DNA from: JAIQFF01 sp963725615
GTDB lineage: Bacteria; Acidobacteriota; Terriglobia; Terriglobales; Acidobacteriaceae
Reading direction: 5' to 3'
DNA: 64,000 nt
Assembly: GCA_963725615.1 (NCBI GenBank)
Contig: CAVRZO010000003.1
Coordinates: forward strand, 434,001 to 498,000
This document shows positions 17,149 to 26,685 of this stretch, one piece after another (positions within the stretch are counted from its first letter, which is position 1; each line of letters opens with the position of its first letter). Position numbers and translations under genes: made by a program. A model generated the notes under the pieces. The model was not told where the DNA came from, made no database searches, and was given only the letters and a program-made list of their open reading frames with translations.

Positions 17149-18348
17149 CTACACGGATCCGGACAAACGGCCAATCAGTAAATTGAAAAACTTCGCAGAA
17201 TCCACGTCCACAGCCACCTTTGCGTTAGGTACGTATCGATCCCGCAATACCGGAGATGTTCTGGTGCTCGCCATAGTAGGCGCCGATCCACGAATCGACA
17301 TGTTCGTAGCGGCTGCCTGCTTTTCCATCTCCGGCTTCCGCCGCAAATCACCCGCGCTTGGGCTGTAGCCCAAAGTCTCTCCCGCCGTCAGTTCGCCATA
17401 GACTTCTACATCCACGTAATACTCTTTGAACGTCAGGATGGACGGGTCGAGAAATGCGGCGACCGCGAGTGAATCGTGCATATTCGGCCCCACCAGGAAG
17501 CCTTGCTCGCGGTGACGGTTGATGGCATTGCGGCCAATCTTCGCCGCGGCCTGACTGACCGGATTCTGCGCCGCTTCGAGCGTGCGCACGTGCGCTTCGG
17601 TAAGCGAGGTTTTGCGGGTCGCATCCAGGCCAACCATGGTGATGGGAACGCCGGATTGAAACACGATTCGCGCTGCTTCTGGATCGACATAAATGTTGAA
17701 TTCCGCCGCGGGCGTGATGTTGCCGCCGGACAGCGATCCTCCCATCAGCACGATGCCCCTAACCATGCCAGCGAGTTCTGTGTCGACCTTGAGTGCGGTT
17801 GCGATATTAGTCAGAGGACCGATCGGGATCAGGGTTACTTCTCCCGGGTATTTTCGGACGATTCGGCGGATAAAGTCAGCCGCGGGCTCGGCGATCGGTT
17901 TTGTCTTCGGCTCGGGGAAAACCGCTCCTCCCAGTCCATTCTCGCCGTGCACGTAGGTTGCCGTGACCAGACGTCGCAGCAGGGGCGTCTTGGCGCCGGG
18001 AGCAACAGGAATGTCGGTGCGACCCGCTATTTCCGCCATGCGCAAGGCGTTGGGCAGGCCCAGTTCGAGCGGGACATTTCCGGCGACGGGGGTAATGCCT
18101 TCAATTTTCAGCTCCGGCGACCGCATGGCGAGCAGCAAGGCCAGAGCATCGTCTACGCCCGGGTCGGTATCAATGATCACGCGGAAAGGTCCGTGATCGC
18201 CTCGCTCACCTGGCTGTCCCTGTTGCGCCGCTGTGGCAGCCTGGGAAGGAAGAGCGAGACTGGCCGTGATGCTACCCGCGGCCACCGCCGCGGCCGAGGT
18301 GGTCACGAACTGGCGCCGTGTTAGACGAAAAGGTGGCTTCGAATCCAT
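17149..18348 (-). CDS. Nucleoside hydrolase, Tat-exported, canonical active site
   Basis: Member of the PF01156 nucleoside hydrolases, 399 residues. The start at 18348 is chosen for its Tat signal (RLTRRQFVTTSAAAVAAGS), with processing near SQAATA; longer upstream frames add unrelated sequence. The Ca2+/ribose site is intact: DTDPGVDDALALLLA at residues 60-74, IGPLTNIATAL in the middle, AEFNIYVDPEAARIVF, and the catalytic HDSLAVAAFLDPSI toward the C-terminus. The product would cleave nucleosides to ribose and base outside the cytoplasm. A 40-residue insert before the C-terminus (RRKPEMEKQAAATNMS on) exceeds the usual core length of about 310-330. It is first of two co-directional hydrolase genes. 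Confidence 0.87.
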   Translation of the reverse strand: MDSKPPFRLTRRQFVTTSAAAVAAGSITASLALPSQAATAAQQGQPGERGDHGPFRVIIDTDPGVDDALALLLAMRSPELKIEGITPVAGNVPLELGLPNALRMAEIAGRTDIPVAPGAKTPLLRRLVTATYVHGENGLGGAVFPEPKTKPIAEPAADFIRRIVRKYPGEVTLIPIGPLTNIATALKVDTELAGMVRGIVLMGGSLSGGNITPAAEFNIYVDPEAARIVFQSGVPITMVGLDATRKTSLTEAHVRTLEAAQNPVSQAAAKIGRNAINRHREQGFLVGPNMHDSLAVAAFLDPSILTFKEYYVDVEVYGELTAGETLGYSPSAGDLRRKPEMEKQAAATNMSIRGSAPTMASTRTSPVLRDRYVPNAKVAVDVDSAKFFNLLIGRLSGSV

Positions 18349-18955
18349 GTCGTTGGCTCCGGTAACTGTGGCGATTGCGCCCACCGCGGCGGTCGCGTCA
18401 TTAGCTTGATATAGAAAGATCGTACAGTTTGCGGTGCACACATCGAACTGTACGGCTTGGAAGACGTTGCATTGTAACGCCTCGCGGAGGGAAAGTGCCA
18501 AGCGCTTCAACCTTGGATAGTGGGTCAGTTTGGAGCAACCTCCCACCCATCATCCCGGCAGGATGTCATCCTGAGCGCAGTCTTTCGTCCCGCGAAGCGG
18601 GACGAAAGCAAGCGAAGGACCTGTGCATTCCGCGCCCCGCATCCCATAACATCCATCTTACGGATCCAAACCGAGGGAACATGAGCATAGTCTGGTGCTG
18701 TCATCGCCAGGGAATGCATGGGTCCTTCGTTTGGGAGCCCTTCACGCGCCGAAGGACTCCGCTTCCTCAGGATGACAGCATGTGAAAGTTCAACTGACCC
18801 CCTACCCAGTATTCGCTGCGCACTGAACAAGTGTTTGCGAGCATTTGACCAGCGTGCCGATTGCGGATGAACATGCCCACGACTAAAATGATCGCCTGTG
18901 ATCGACACATGGTGGCGTATCCGGTTGTGAACCTTTCCATAGTCGTCTTTCCAAT
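18349..18955. other. Intergenic region with a palindromic element
   Basis: About 600 bases between the leftward hydrolase and the rightward TPR gene, which should contain both promoters. The central 18564-18777 is a palindromic repeat described separately. The flanks 18349-18563 and 18778-18955 contain no supported ORF, terminator or clear promoter hexamers. Confidence 0.5.
18564..18777. repeat. 214-bp inverted-terminal-repeat element (TGTCATCCTGAG family)
   Basis: Ends are a perfect 12-bp inverted repeat, TGTCATCCTGAG (18564-18575) and CTCAGGATGACA (18766-18777). A second inner pair, GCGAAGGACCTGTGCATTCC and GGAATGCATGGGTCCTTCG, is also inverted. Inside the left half is a perfect 12-bp hairpin, CTTTCGTCCCGC-GAA-GCGGGACGAAAG (18582-18608, written as two arms and a loop). 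TCATCCTGAGCG...GCGAAGGA sequences are widespread multicopy elements in several phyla. No transposase is encoded, so this is a non-autonomous palindromic or MITE-like element. Confidence 0.75.
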
Positions 18956-20413
18956 ATGCGTCGTCTCCACTTGACCTTAGAGCGATCTCGATATCTTGCC
19001 AGTCAGTTTGCGATCTGTCTTCTGGCGGCGATCGCGCTTTGCGCGCCGGGTATGCTGCAGAGCCAAGCTCAGCTCCCCGCCGATTCGGCCACGTTACAAG
19101 GAGTGGTGCGAGATTCAAGCGGCCGTCCGGCCGCCAGTGCGACGGTGTATCTACAGTTGAAGGACGGCCCGCAGGTTCAGCTGACGCACGCCGACCAGAC
19201 GGGCAGCTATCACTTTTCAGGGCTACGCGAAGGCATCTATGTATTGCGCGTGGAAATGGCAGGATACAGCCAGGCCACAATCGGCCCTTGCACACTTGGA
19301 TCGAAGGAATCAAAGAAGCTTGACCTGGTTCTCGAATCTGCAAAAGTTTTGGCATCGCCAGCCAAGCTGGACGGAACTTCGCCGGAGTTTTTCGACGAGC
19401 CTCAATTCACCGTAGCGGGCGTCACCGATGGCACCAATCTGGGTGGGCACGGCTCGAATACGATTGTCAGAACCAAGGAATCGCTAGCCAAAGACATCGC
19501 GACTCTAGGTGCTTCGGGTGATAAGCCCACCGGGCCGGCGGCGAGTTCTTCGGGCGATCCGGCCCAGTTGGGTCCTGCTCTTCAAGATCAAGCCAGGCAG
19601 CATCACTTGCGGGGTGACATCGCGGAAAAATCCGGTGATCCTCTGGAAGCGGTGCGCGAATATCAGAAGGCGGCGGAACTCGATCCCAGCGAGGCTAATT
19701 TCTTCGACTGGGGTGCCGAGCTGCTGCTGCATCGCGCCGCTGAACCGGCCATTGAAGTTTTCAGCAAGGGCACTCGCCTGTTCCCATACTCGGCCCGGAT
19801 GCTGGTGGCACTGGGAGTGTCCTGGTACAGCAACGGTTCGTACGATCAAGCCGCCCAGCGGCTCTGCGACGCTTCCGACCTGGATCCCGCTGACCCGCAG
19901 CCGTACCTTTTTTTGGGCAAGATACAGAGTGTCGAGACCAACCAGTCAGAGTGCCCGGTCGAGAGGCTGAAGCGATTCGTGAAGCTCCAGCCGGACAATG
20001 CGCTGGCTAACTACTACTACGGGGTCAACCTGTGGAAGCGACGGAAGGGGCCCGACGACGCTGAAACCGTGGCGCAGGCGGAGTCTCATTTGACGCGCGC
20101 TGTTCAACTCGATCCGAAGCTTGGGGTTGGGTATCTTCAGCTGGGTGTTCTGTACTCGGAGCGAAAAGATTTTTCCCGCGCGATCTCCAGCTACCAGGGT
20201 GCGATCGCTGCCACTCCCCAGTTGGAAGAGGCGCACTACCGTCTGGCGCAGGCTTACAAACGGACGGGAGAAAAAGAAAAAGCAGACGAGGAGCTTCGGG
20301 TTTACAACCGGATATCCAAGAGCAAAGACGAAGAAGTCGAGCGTGAGCGGCGGGAGAGCCGGCAGTTTGTGTATACGCTGCGGAGTCCGGCGGCGGGAGC
20401 GCAGTCTCGTTAA
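18956..20413 (+). CDS. Secreted TPR protein with carboxypeptidase-regulatory-like domain
   Basis: Exported protein of 485 residues. A signal peptide (FAICLLAAIALCAPGMLQSQAQ) ends near residue 40. Residues about 45-125 form a CarboxypepD_reg-like beta-sandwich (LQGVVRDSSGRPAASATVYL ... GSYHFSGLREGIYVLRVEMAG). After a low-complexity linker, TPR units run from about 205 to 460 (HLRGDIAEKSGDPLEAVREY, EAHYRLAQAYKRTGEKEKAD). TPRs bind proteins or peptides and the sandwich domain occurs on many acidobacterial envelope proteins; the partner is unknown. It is convergent with the nucleoside hydrolase at 20435 with 21 bases between stops. Confidence 0.78.
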   Translation: MRRLHLTLERSRYLASQFAICLLAAIALCAPGMLQSQAQLPADSATLQGVVRDSSGRPAASATVYLQLKDGPQVQLTHADQTGSYHFSGLREGIYVLRVEMAGYSQATIGPCTLGSKESKKLDLVLESAKVLASPAKLDGTSPEFFDEPQFTVAGVTDGTNLGGHGSNTIVRTKESLAKDIATLGASGDKPTGPAASSSGDPAQLGPALQDQARQHHLRGDIAEKSGDPLEAVREYQKAAELDPSEANFFDWGAELLLHRAAEPAIEVFSKGTRLFPYSARMLVALGVSWYSNGSYDQAAQRLCDASDLDPADPQPYLFLGKIQSVETNQSECPVERLKRFVKLQPDNALANYYYGVNLWKRRKGPDDAETVAQAESHLTRAVQLDPKLGVGYLQLGVLYSERKDFSRAISSYQGAIAATPQLEEAHYRLAQAYKRTGEKEKADEELRVYNRISKSKDEEVERERRESRQFVYTLRSPAAGAQSR

Positions 20414-20434
20414 AAATCTTTAAGATTTTGCGGC

Positions 20435-21514
20435 TCAGTGCGCTCCTGTCGGAGCGCTCATCAACCCAATAAACATCCGATAAAATTTTTCCTTGTCCAG
20501 ATCAAACTGGATTTCCACCGGCTGCACGGCGATCTTCGGCTTATCTTTCTCCCCCCAGGTCAGCGTATTGCCATAGCCGGCGCCCCGCTCAAGATCAACG
20601 GACATGTAGCGAGTCTCCCGCTGTGTGATCAGGGAGGGATCAATCCACGCAGCGGCCGCCAGTTCATCCCACATGTACTCGCCGCCCTGGCCGGTTTGGT
20701 AGAAACGGGCGATGTAATGCGCCAACGGCGTCCCGCTGGCGTTGATCTGTTTGATCATGGCGGGTGTAAGGCGTGTCTTGACTGAAATGTCGGTCGGGGT
20801 GCAGACGATCTTCTTCCACGGCGCGCGCAGCACGATCTGCGCCGCCTCCGGATCAAACCAGAAATTGAATTCGTGGCGGGGGTTGCTGACAAATTCAGGA
20901 TCGTCGGTCTGAGGTGCGATGCTCCCGCCCATGAAAACCAGTTGTTGCGCCAGTTCGGCGAACTGCGGGTCGATGGAGACGGCGAGCGCCAGATTGGTCA
21001 TCGGACCGCCCTCGTAAATTGTCACCTCATGAGGAAACTGGTGCACCTTGCGAAGCAGGAAGCGAACCGCGTCCTCGTCCGCAGGCTTGGTCGTGGGCCG
21101 CCCCTCGGGCAGAGCTGGAACCACGAAGGGCTCGTGCCACCACCTCTCGTCCCACGCGCCCGCGAAAGCTACTTTCCCGAAACGCTGCTGCCAGATGAGG
21201 GTTTCTTCGCGGCGCCGCACCAGGGGAAAGACCGCCCCGGGCACCACAGGGATATCCGTGCGGCCCATGATCTCGAGCAGGCGCAGGGTGTGCGCCACCT
21301 CTTCGTCGCGCCACTGGTTTCCGCTGACTACGGTGATTCCGAGGACTTCAACCTGCGGCGACTGAATCAGCAGCGCCAGAGTCTGCATGTTGCTGCCTCC
21401 GGGCCCGGAGCCGTCCTGGTTGATAATTACCTTGCTCCGCTGCTGGGCCCAGCCCAGCGAACTGGCCAGGAGCATGACTGTGAATGCCAGGTGGAACTTG
21501 CGAAGCTTCGTCAT
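20435..21514 (-). CDS. Nucleoside hydrolase-like protein, variant active site (intact paralogue)
   Basis: 359-residue exported PF01156 protein, intact, closely similar to the broken gene at 16024-17098. Signal peptide LAFTVMLLASSLGWAQQ. The metal motif is KVIINQDGSGPGGSNMQTLA: in place of DTDPGxDDA the first Asp is Asn, only one of the usual Asp residues remains, and an extra GPGG loop is inserted. The His-Asp of the C-terminal catalytic loop is replaced by YMWDELAAAAWIDPSL. Retained family features include EVTIYEGGPMTNLALAVS and EFNFWFDPEAAQIVLRAPW. This suggests a different substrate, a different metal site, or a binding role. The TPR gene 70 nt upstream on the same strand may be cotranscribed. 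Confidence 0.82.
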   Translation of the reverse strand: MTKLRKFHLAFTVMLLASSLGWAQQRSKVIINQDGSGPGGSNMQTLALLIQSPQVEVLGITVVSGNQWRDEEVAHTLRLLEIMGRTDIPVVPGAVFPLVRRREETLIWQQRFGKVAFAGAWDERWWHEPFVVPALPEGRPTTKPADEDAVRFLLRKVHQFPHEVTIYEGGPMTNLALAVSIDPQFAELAQQLVFMGGSIAPQTDDPEFVSNPRHEFNFWFDPEAAQIVLRAPWKKIVCTPTDISVKTRLTPAMIKQINASGTPLAHYIARFYQTGQGGEYMWDELAAAAWIDPSLITQRETRYMSVDLERGAGYGNTLTWGEKDKPKIAVQPVEIQFDLDKEKFYRMFIGLMSAPTGAH

Positions 21515-21583
21515 TGAGCCCCTGTCAATCCTCGTGCTTATTGCTCGGTTCCAATTGGTGAATGATCCGCGTCGTCTGGCGAT

Positions 21584-22612
21584 TCATGGCAAGCCGCCGG
21601 GGTTATTGGTCAGGCGGTCGGCCTTTTTCTGTTCAGCCGTGGCCTGCGCGGGACGGCTGGTAAGAGTGTAGATTTCAGCCAGGCGGCGGTGCGGTTCGGC
21701 GTCCTGAGGCCGCAGCGCGGACGCTTCTTCCAGATAGCGCAACGAATCGGCGTACCGCAACGCGTGCTTACTCTCCTGGGAGAGTGCCAGGGTCAGGGCA
21801 TAGAGCAAGTTCGTAGTTTCGGGATCCTTCGGATTGAGCTCATGCGCATGATGCAGCGCCTGGTAAGCCTGAAGGTTCTCGCCCAGCTTTACCAGGACGG
21901 CTCCGTAAAGAGCGTTCAGTTGAAATAAGTCTGGCCAGCGCTGGAGTGAATTGGCCAGCGGGCCGCGGGCCTTCTCGAACTGGTTCAGCTGGTAATACGT
22001 CAGGGCAAGGTTGTATTGCATCTGCGGCGAATGCGGCGCCAATTCTGCCGCCCGGCGCAAGGGCTTTAGCGCCGCCTCAGGGTCCCCGTGCTGCCCGTAG
22101 ATCGTGCCCAGCTCGGTAAGTTTGTCCGCGTTGTCAGGATCATAAAGCTGTTCGCAGACGGTGCGGGCTTCCTCGCGCAGACCCTGCTCGAGTTTCTGCC
22201 TGCACTCCAGCCTGACCCGGCTTTCGTCGGAATCACGCTGTCGCAATTCCTCCGACAGGGCCAAAGCCTTGGTAGCTTCGCGTTCGCGCCCCAATTTGCG
22301 ATACACCAATCCGAGTTGATACGGAACGCGGGCATCGCGCGGAGTCAGCCGGGAAGCTTCCCTCAGCCACTTTTCAGCGGCCGGCAGATCGCCTTGCTTG
22401 AAGCAGGCGTAGCCAAGAAAGTAGGCGGTGTCGGGAAATGGAGGCTTGGCCGCCGCCAACTTCAAATTCCGCACCGCGCTGACGTACTTGTGGTCGTCCA
22501 GATCAAGTCGTCCCAGGTAATAGAAGACGTTGGGATGGTCTCCGACTTCGCGGCGCACCAGCTCCAGCTGGCGACGGGCCTCATCGGATTGATGCAGTTC
22601 GAAAAGCGCCAC
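21584..22612 (-). CDS. Secreted TPR protein, 3' fragment (frameshifted)
   Basis: Main body of a TPR protein: about eight helix-turn-helix units from ALFELHQSDEARRQLELV to AEPHRRLAEIYTLTSRPAQA, including LGRLDLDDHKYVSAVRNLKL and YNLALTYYQLNQFEKARGPL. The reading frame begins upstream in the fragment at 22868; the two join after ADP near 22645, where losing one base gives ADPALSLRARFPLAVALFEL. TPR arrays of this type mediate protein binding in the periplasm or outer envelope. It lies 70 nt upstream of the nucleoside hydrolase at 20435 and may be in the same transcript. Confidence 0.7.
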   Translation of the reverse strand: MALFELHQSDEARRQLELVRREVGDHPNVFYYLGRLDLDDHKYVSAVRNLKLAAAKPPFPDTAYFLGYACFKQGDLPAAEKWLREASRLTPRDARVPYQLGLVYRKLGREREATKALALSEELRQRDSDESRVRLECRQKLEQGLREEARTVCEQLYDPDNADKLTELGTIYGQHGDPEAALKPLRRAAELAPHSPQMQYNLALTYYQLNQFEKARGPLANSLQRWPDLFQLNALYGAVLVKLGENLQAYQALHHAHELNPKDPETTNLLYALTLALSQESKHALRYADSLRYLEEASALRPQDAEPHRRLAEIYTLTSRPAQATAEQKKADRLTNNPGGLP

Positions 22613-22868
22613 TGCCAGAGGAAATCGCGCCCGTAGACTCAGCGCCAGGATCGGCCGTCAAAGCGGCCTGGAATTCTCTGACCGCTACATCGTATCGGTC
22701 CAGCTTCAGGGCGTCATAGCCCTGGCTCAGGTGCGCTTCCGGGGTTACCGTCATCGGGAACTCCGCCGGTGGCGTTTCCTGGGGGGCGGCCCCGATGACT
22801 CCCAGCGCGAGCAAAGCGAACGTGCCCAGCAATCGCAGGCCTGGTCGCTGGAAGCTTTGAGCCCTCAT
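22581..22868 (-). CDS. Secreted TPR protein, 5' fragment (frameshifted)
   Basis: Start of the TPR protein continued at 22612. Signal peptide (LRLLGTFALLALGVIGAAPQ), then the first TPR unit (AHLSQGYDALKLDRYDVAVREFQAAL split over residues 45-70). An extra base near 22645, in a two-base CC step, shifts the frame so that the last about 19 residues (ESTGAISSGSG on) are not native. The intact protein would be about 428 residues. TPR character is clear; function is unknown. Confidence 0.62.
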   Translation of the reverse strand: MRAQSFQRPGLRLLGTFALLALGVIGAAPQETPPAEFPMTVTPEAHLSQGYDALKLDRYDVAVREFQAALTADPGAESTGAISSGSGAFRTASIR

Positions 22869-22927
22869 GGATTGGATGAGTCAAATAATTTGTTACCCGA
22901 AGTTGATACCGCGGTTCTCAGCCTGCC

Positions 22928-25900
22928 CTAGAACCTGAGCTTGAGGGCAAACTGAATTAATCGCGGATTGTTCACGGTCTGTGTTATCACTCCGAAACTC
23001 GAAGCTGAATCTATGTTCTGCATCCCGGTGGCATCCCCCGGCAAGAAGAACTGCGCATGGTTAAAGAGGTTGAAGAACTCAGCCCGGAAATCCAGCTTTA
23101 TGTCCTCGCGGATCGGAATGTGCTTGATCAAGGAGAGATCCGTGTTGACGAAACGCGGCCCGTAAAGCGGGGCGCGGTTCGAATTGCCGAGTTCTCCGTC
23201 AGGCGCTTCCGCAAATGCGCAAGGATTAAACCAGTGCGCCAGCGTGTGCACTTCAGAGGGTGCGGTGCAGGTTGGATTGGCAGCCACCGGCCCGGCTTTG
23301 TTGGGGTCGCCTACCTGGTTGGGACGGTTCAAGCTGTTCCCGTTAAACTGGAAGTTGGAGCCTGTCCGGTTATTATCGACAACGAAGAGGGGAAATCCGG
23401 TAGTGGCCTTTTCAATCACATCCACTTCCCAACCTCCCAGGATCGTGTTGGTTGCACCACTCCAGTTCCCGCCAAAACGCTTGCCTTTGCCGAAAGGCAG
23501 ATCGTAAAGGATGCTGGCCGTGAACTGCTGGTTGAGATTGATTTGAGACAGAGCCCAATCCGCCTTCTCCGATCCCGGTAGCGGCCAGTAGTCCGCCCCC
23601 GGGGGGGTTCCCAGTCCGTCCGCAAAACCGGAGTCGAAGGTGCGCGAGTAGGTGTAGCCCAACAAGGCATAAATGCCATGGCGCGCACTCTTGGTCTCGG
23701 CTTTCACCTGCAGGGAATCATAACGGGCGCGACCTATGTCGTTGTTATTTGCGATGATTCCGAAGGGCGAAACCGGCTGCGTGTACCCGCAACCGAACGT
23801 GTAGCCCGGAACCGGAGCACTGCCGCCAGGACACGCTGATGGAGACGTCACGTTCAAGTTCTGTCCGTCCACCAGGATATGGGTGCTGCGTGAGCCTGCA
23901 TACCCGGCCGTCAGCACAATGTTTCCAGGCAACTGGTGCTCGACGTTCAGGTTGAACTGCTGAACCATACCCTGTTTGAAGTCAAGATTTTGCGACTGCA
24001 CGGTCCCGGGAAAAGTGGAGGGATTCGGAGGTGAGGTAATGGGATCGAGAAAAACACGTTGAATTCCGCAGTTAGCCGGCGTTGCTGATGTGGCGTTGCC
24101 AAATGGGCAGACTACAAAGCCATTCACCGATTCAGCAAAGTATGGCGGGTTCTCCCAAAGTCCTTGCCCACCCTGGTTCCACGAGGAATCGTGGAAGATG
24201 GCGTATCCCGCGCGAATGGCCGTGGTCTGGCTGCCCAGAGGTTTCCATGCCAGTCCAATGCGCGGCTCCAGGGCCGTCTTATCCATCTTTACCCCAACCG
24301 CCCCGTCAGTGTGAACGCAGATGCTGCAGCCGGCAATCGAGGCCGACCCGGCCACGAACAGCTTGCCGCTGGCCACGTCAAAGTTCGCCTGCCGACCCTG
24401 GGCTTCGGTGATGGGCGTGGTCAAGGCCCAGGCAAGTCCGACGTTGACGGTAAGATTGTTGGTCACACGCCAATCGTCCTGCACGTAGGGCCGGAACATC
24501 TTCCAGCGACGCCCGGTTGTTGCTCCGTCGAATGTCTGGTCGTGGATCCCTATACCGATCTGTCCCAGAAGAATGTCCGCTGCGTTGTCCCCGCTGAAGC
24601 CGAAGGGAATCAGGAAGCCATCCTGAAAGGCGTTGGTCCGCACATTCATTTGATTGGCCCGGACTCCCCCACCGAACCGGATGTCATGTTTGCCGCGAAT
24701 CATGTCAAACGAGTCAGAGATGGAAAACACGTTGGTTCCGCCCTGAAAGGGAGCAAAGCCACGGTCCCCCAGCGACCAGTAGTTGCCCATCAGCGTCGAA
24801 CTCAGGCCGCAACTGACACAGTCTTTTGAAGACTGCGATAAGCCCGCGGGGGCGCCGGGGCATTTGCTATTCAGGTTTGCGCCCTGAATACCAATATTTG
24901 CCGCTTCGCAGGTGCCGTCGCCGAAGGACGAAATGTGGTTGAAAATGCGGTTGAAACCGAAGTTGATCTGATTGACGGTGCGATCTGAGAAAATGTGGGT
25001 TTCCGAAACCGCCACGTTGCGTCCGTGGTTGAGGATGTCCTGCGTGCTGGCAAAGGCGCCCTGCTCCGCGAATCCCGGCGAACCGCCGGGGACGAACGAT
25101 GTGGCCTGATCGTAGCTGAAACGTGCAAAGGCAGTGTCCTTGCTGGAGAAATTGTGGTCCAGGCGGACGTCGAACTGGCCTTCGTTGAGTTTCCTGACCG
25201 GCACATTGGTGAAATTGATTCCCAGGTTCCCGTTGCTCGCGTTGCTCACCGGATAAAGATCGATCATTTGCTTACCGGCAAGATCGAACATGTTCACCGG
25301 AATCTTGTTACAAGCTACGCCGGCTGCCTGGGAGCCGTCCGGATTCGCCGGAATCGGGTTGCCTGTGCCGTCGCATTGGAACGGCGTTGGTGTAGCCGCG
25401 TAAGGATTGCTAAGGTCGCTGAAGCCGAACGGATTGCTGGGTCCTCGCGCATTGCCAAAAGGATCCAAGCTAAAGTCGCCGTTCTTCATGGCCGGCGTCG
25501 GAATCAGACCTACGAACGGTATCCCGTGACGCTGCATCTTTGCCTGGTAGTCAACGAAGAAGAAAGTCTTGTCCTTCTGTATGGCGCCGCCCAGCGCTCC
25601 TCCGAACTGATTCAGGTTGAATTGCTCTTTGGTGGAGGCGAAATAACTGCGCGCATCGAGCTTGGTATTGCGGAAGAACTCAAACAGGGACCCGTGTAGA
25701 GCGTTCGTCCCCGATTTTGTAGTCACCAGCACGGTCGGACCCGCGCGTGTGCCGTATTCCGCCGAGTAGTTGTAGGTCAGAACTTTGAATTCCTGGATGG
25801 CATCAATCGAAGGCACAATGGCCAAGCCGCCAGCGGTCAGTTCGTTGTTGTCGTTTCCATCGAGCAGCCAGTCGGTGCTCTGGGCACGCGACCCGCCGAC

Positions 25901-26473
25901 CGACAGTGAATAAGTTCCACGAGCCGAAACTTCGCTGCTGGGACCGCCGTTGAAGAAGCTGCTCGGATTCGTCTCCTGCGTAGTGCCCGGCGTCAGCGTC
26001 GCCAGTTGCACGAAGTTGCGGCCATTCAAAGGCAGGTCGGCGACCTGCTCGGAGGTGATTACTTGTCCTAGGCTGGGATTCGAGGTTTGCACCGACACTT
26101 CGGTGGCACTCACTTCCACTGCCTGCGTGACCGAGGCGGGAGAGAGGACGAAGTTCAGTTCACGATGCTCGTCCACCTGCAACCGGACGTCCTTCTGTTG
26201 GGCAGACCCGAAGCCTTGGGCTTCCACCCGGATGGTGTAGTCCCCGATGGGGAGCAACGGCATGAGGTAATGTCCGCTGTCGTCGGTTTTCGATTCGCGA
26301 GGAACACCGGTGCCTTGTGCGGTCGCTTTCACACTTGCGCCCGAAAGTACCGCCCCCGTTTTGTCCGTAACCGTGCCGAAAAAGCTTCCCGTGGCCTGGC
26401 CGTACAGAAGCGGGCAGATGGGAAATACCAGCGAACAGAAAACTACGAGCAGTGCTTTTTTCGTCAGCATCAA
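22928..26473 (-). CDS. Oar-like TonB-dependent receptor with carboxypeptidase-regulatory-like N-domain
   Basis: Outer-membrane protein of 1181 residues. Signal peptide (VFCSLVFPICPLLYGQ), then a CarboxypepD_reg-like domain at about 25-115 (GSFFGTVTDKTGAVLSGASV ... YTIRVEAQGF), a plug-like region containing QVADLPLNGRNFVQLATL at about 145-165, and a long barrel region ending LIQFALKLRF with a terminal aromatic, as in outer-membrane barrels. This is the large Oar-like family expanded in Acidobacteria. Such receptors move bulky substrates through the outer membrane using TonB. The neighbourhood is rich in nucleoside-cleaving enzymes, so a nucleoside or oligonucleotide substrate is a guess. A sigma70-like promoter lies at 26686-26715. 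Confidence 0.88.
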   Translation of the reverse strand: MMLTKKALLVVFCSLVFPICPLLYGQATGSFFGTVTDKTGAVLSGASVKATAQGTGVPRESKTDDSGHYLMPLLPIGDYTIRVEAQGFGSAQQKDVRLQVDEHRELNFVLSPASVTQAVEVSATEVSVQTSNPSLGQVITSEQVADLPLNGRNFVQLATLTPGTTQETNPSSFFNGGPSSEVSARGTYSLSVGGSRAQSTDWLLDGNDNNELTAGGLAIVPSIDAIQEFKVLTYNYSAEYGTRAGPTVLVTTKSGTNALHGSLFEFFRNTKLDARSYFASTKEQFNLNQFGGALGGAIQKDKTFFFVDYQAKMQRHGIPFVGLIPTPAMKNGDFSLDPFGNARGPSNPFGFSDLSNPYAATPTPFQCDGTGNPIPANPDGSQAAGVACNKIPVNMFDLAGKQMIDLYPVSNASNGNLGINFTNVPVRKLNEGQFDVRLDHNFSSKDTAFARFSYDQATSFVPGGSPGFAEQGAFASTQDILNHGRNVAVSETHIFSDRTVNQINFGFNRIFNHISSFGDGTCEAANIGIQGANLNSKCPGAPAGLSQSSKDCVSCGLSSTLMGNYWSLGDRGFAPFQGGTNVFSISDSFDMIRGKHDIRFGGGVRANQMNVRTNAFQDGFLIPFGFSGDNAADILLGQIGIGIHDQTFDGATTGRRWKMFRPYVQDDWRVTNNLTVNVGLAWALTTPITEAQGRQANFDVASGKLFVAGSASIAGCSICVHTDGAVGVKMDKTALEPRIGLAWKPLGSQTTAIRAGYAIFHDSSWNQGGQGLWENPPYFAESVNGFVVCPFGNATSATPANCGIQRVFLDPITSPPNPSTFPGTVQSQNLDFKQGMVQQFNLNVEHQLPGNIVLTAGYAGSRSTHILVDGQNLNVTSPSACPGGSAPVPGYTFGCGYTQPVSPFGIIANNNDIGRARYDSLQVKAETKSARHGIYALLGYTYSRTFDSGFADGLGTPPGADYWPLPGSEKADWALSQINLNQQFTASILYDLPFGKGKRFGGNWSGATNTILGGWEVDVIEKATTGFPLFVVDNNRTGSNFQFNGNSLNRPNQVGDPNKAGPVAANPTCTAPSEVHTLAHWFNPCAFAEAPDGELGNSNRAPLYGPRFVNTDLSLIKHIPIREDIKLDFRAEFFNLFNHAQFFLPGDATGMQNIDSASSFGVITQTVNNPRLIQFALKLRF

Positions 26474-26685
26474 AATCCCCCCGTGCAGTCCCTCGTCGAG
26501 TGGCGATCGGGACGCGGTCTTGCCCCACGCAATCCATGTTGCTGATTACGCGACCATACCCGGACACCGAGTCTATATTCAAGACTTTTCGTGTCCATCC
26601 TTCGTAAACTTCGTGGTTGATTTGTTGTCGTCACGGACAACGGATAGTGAGATTGCAGACTTTGCCCCAAAATCTGGTGCGCAGA

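Noticed and set aside
17149..18546. Longer start (18546) for the canonical nucleoside hydrolase
   Set aside because: The extra 66 residues are not hydrophobic or family-like, while a Tat signal follows the ATG at 18348.
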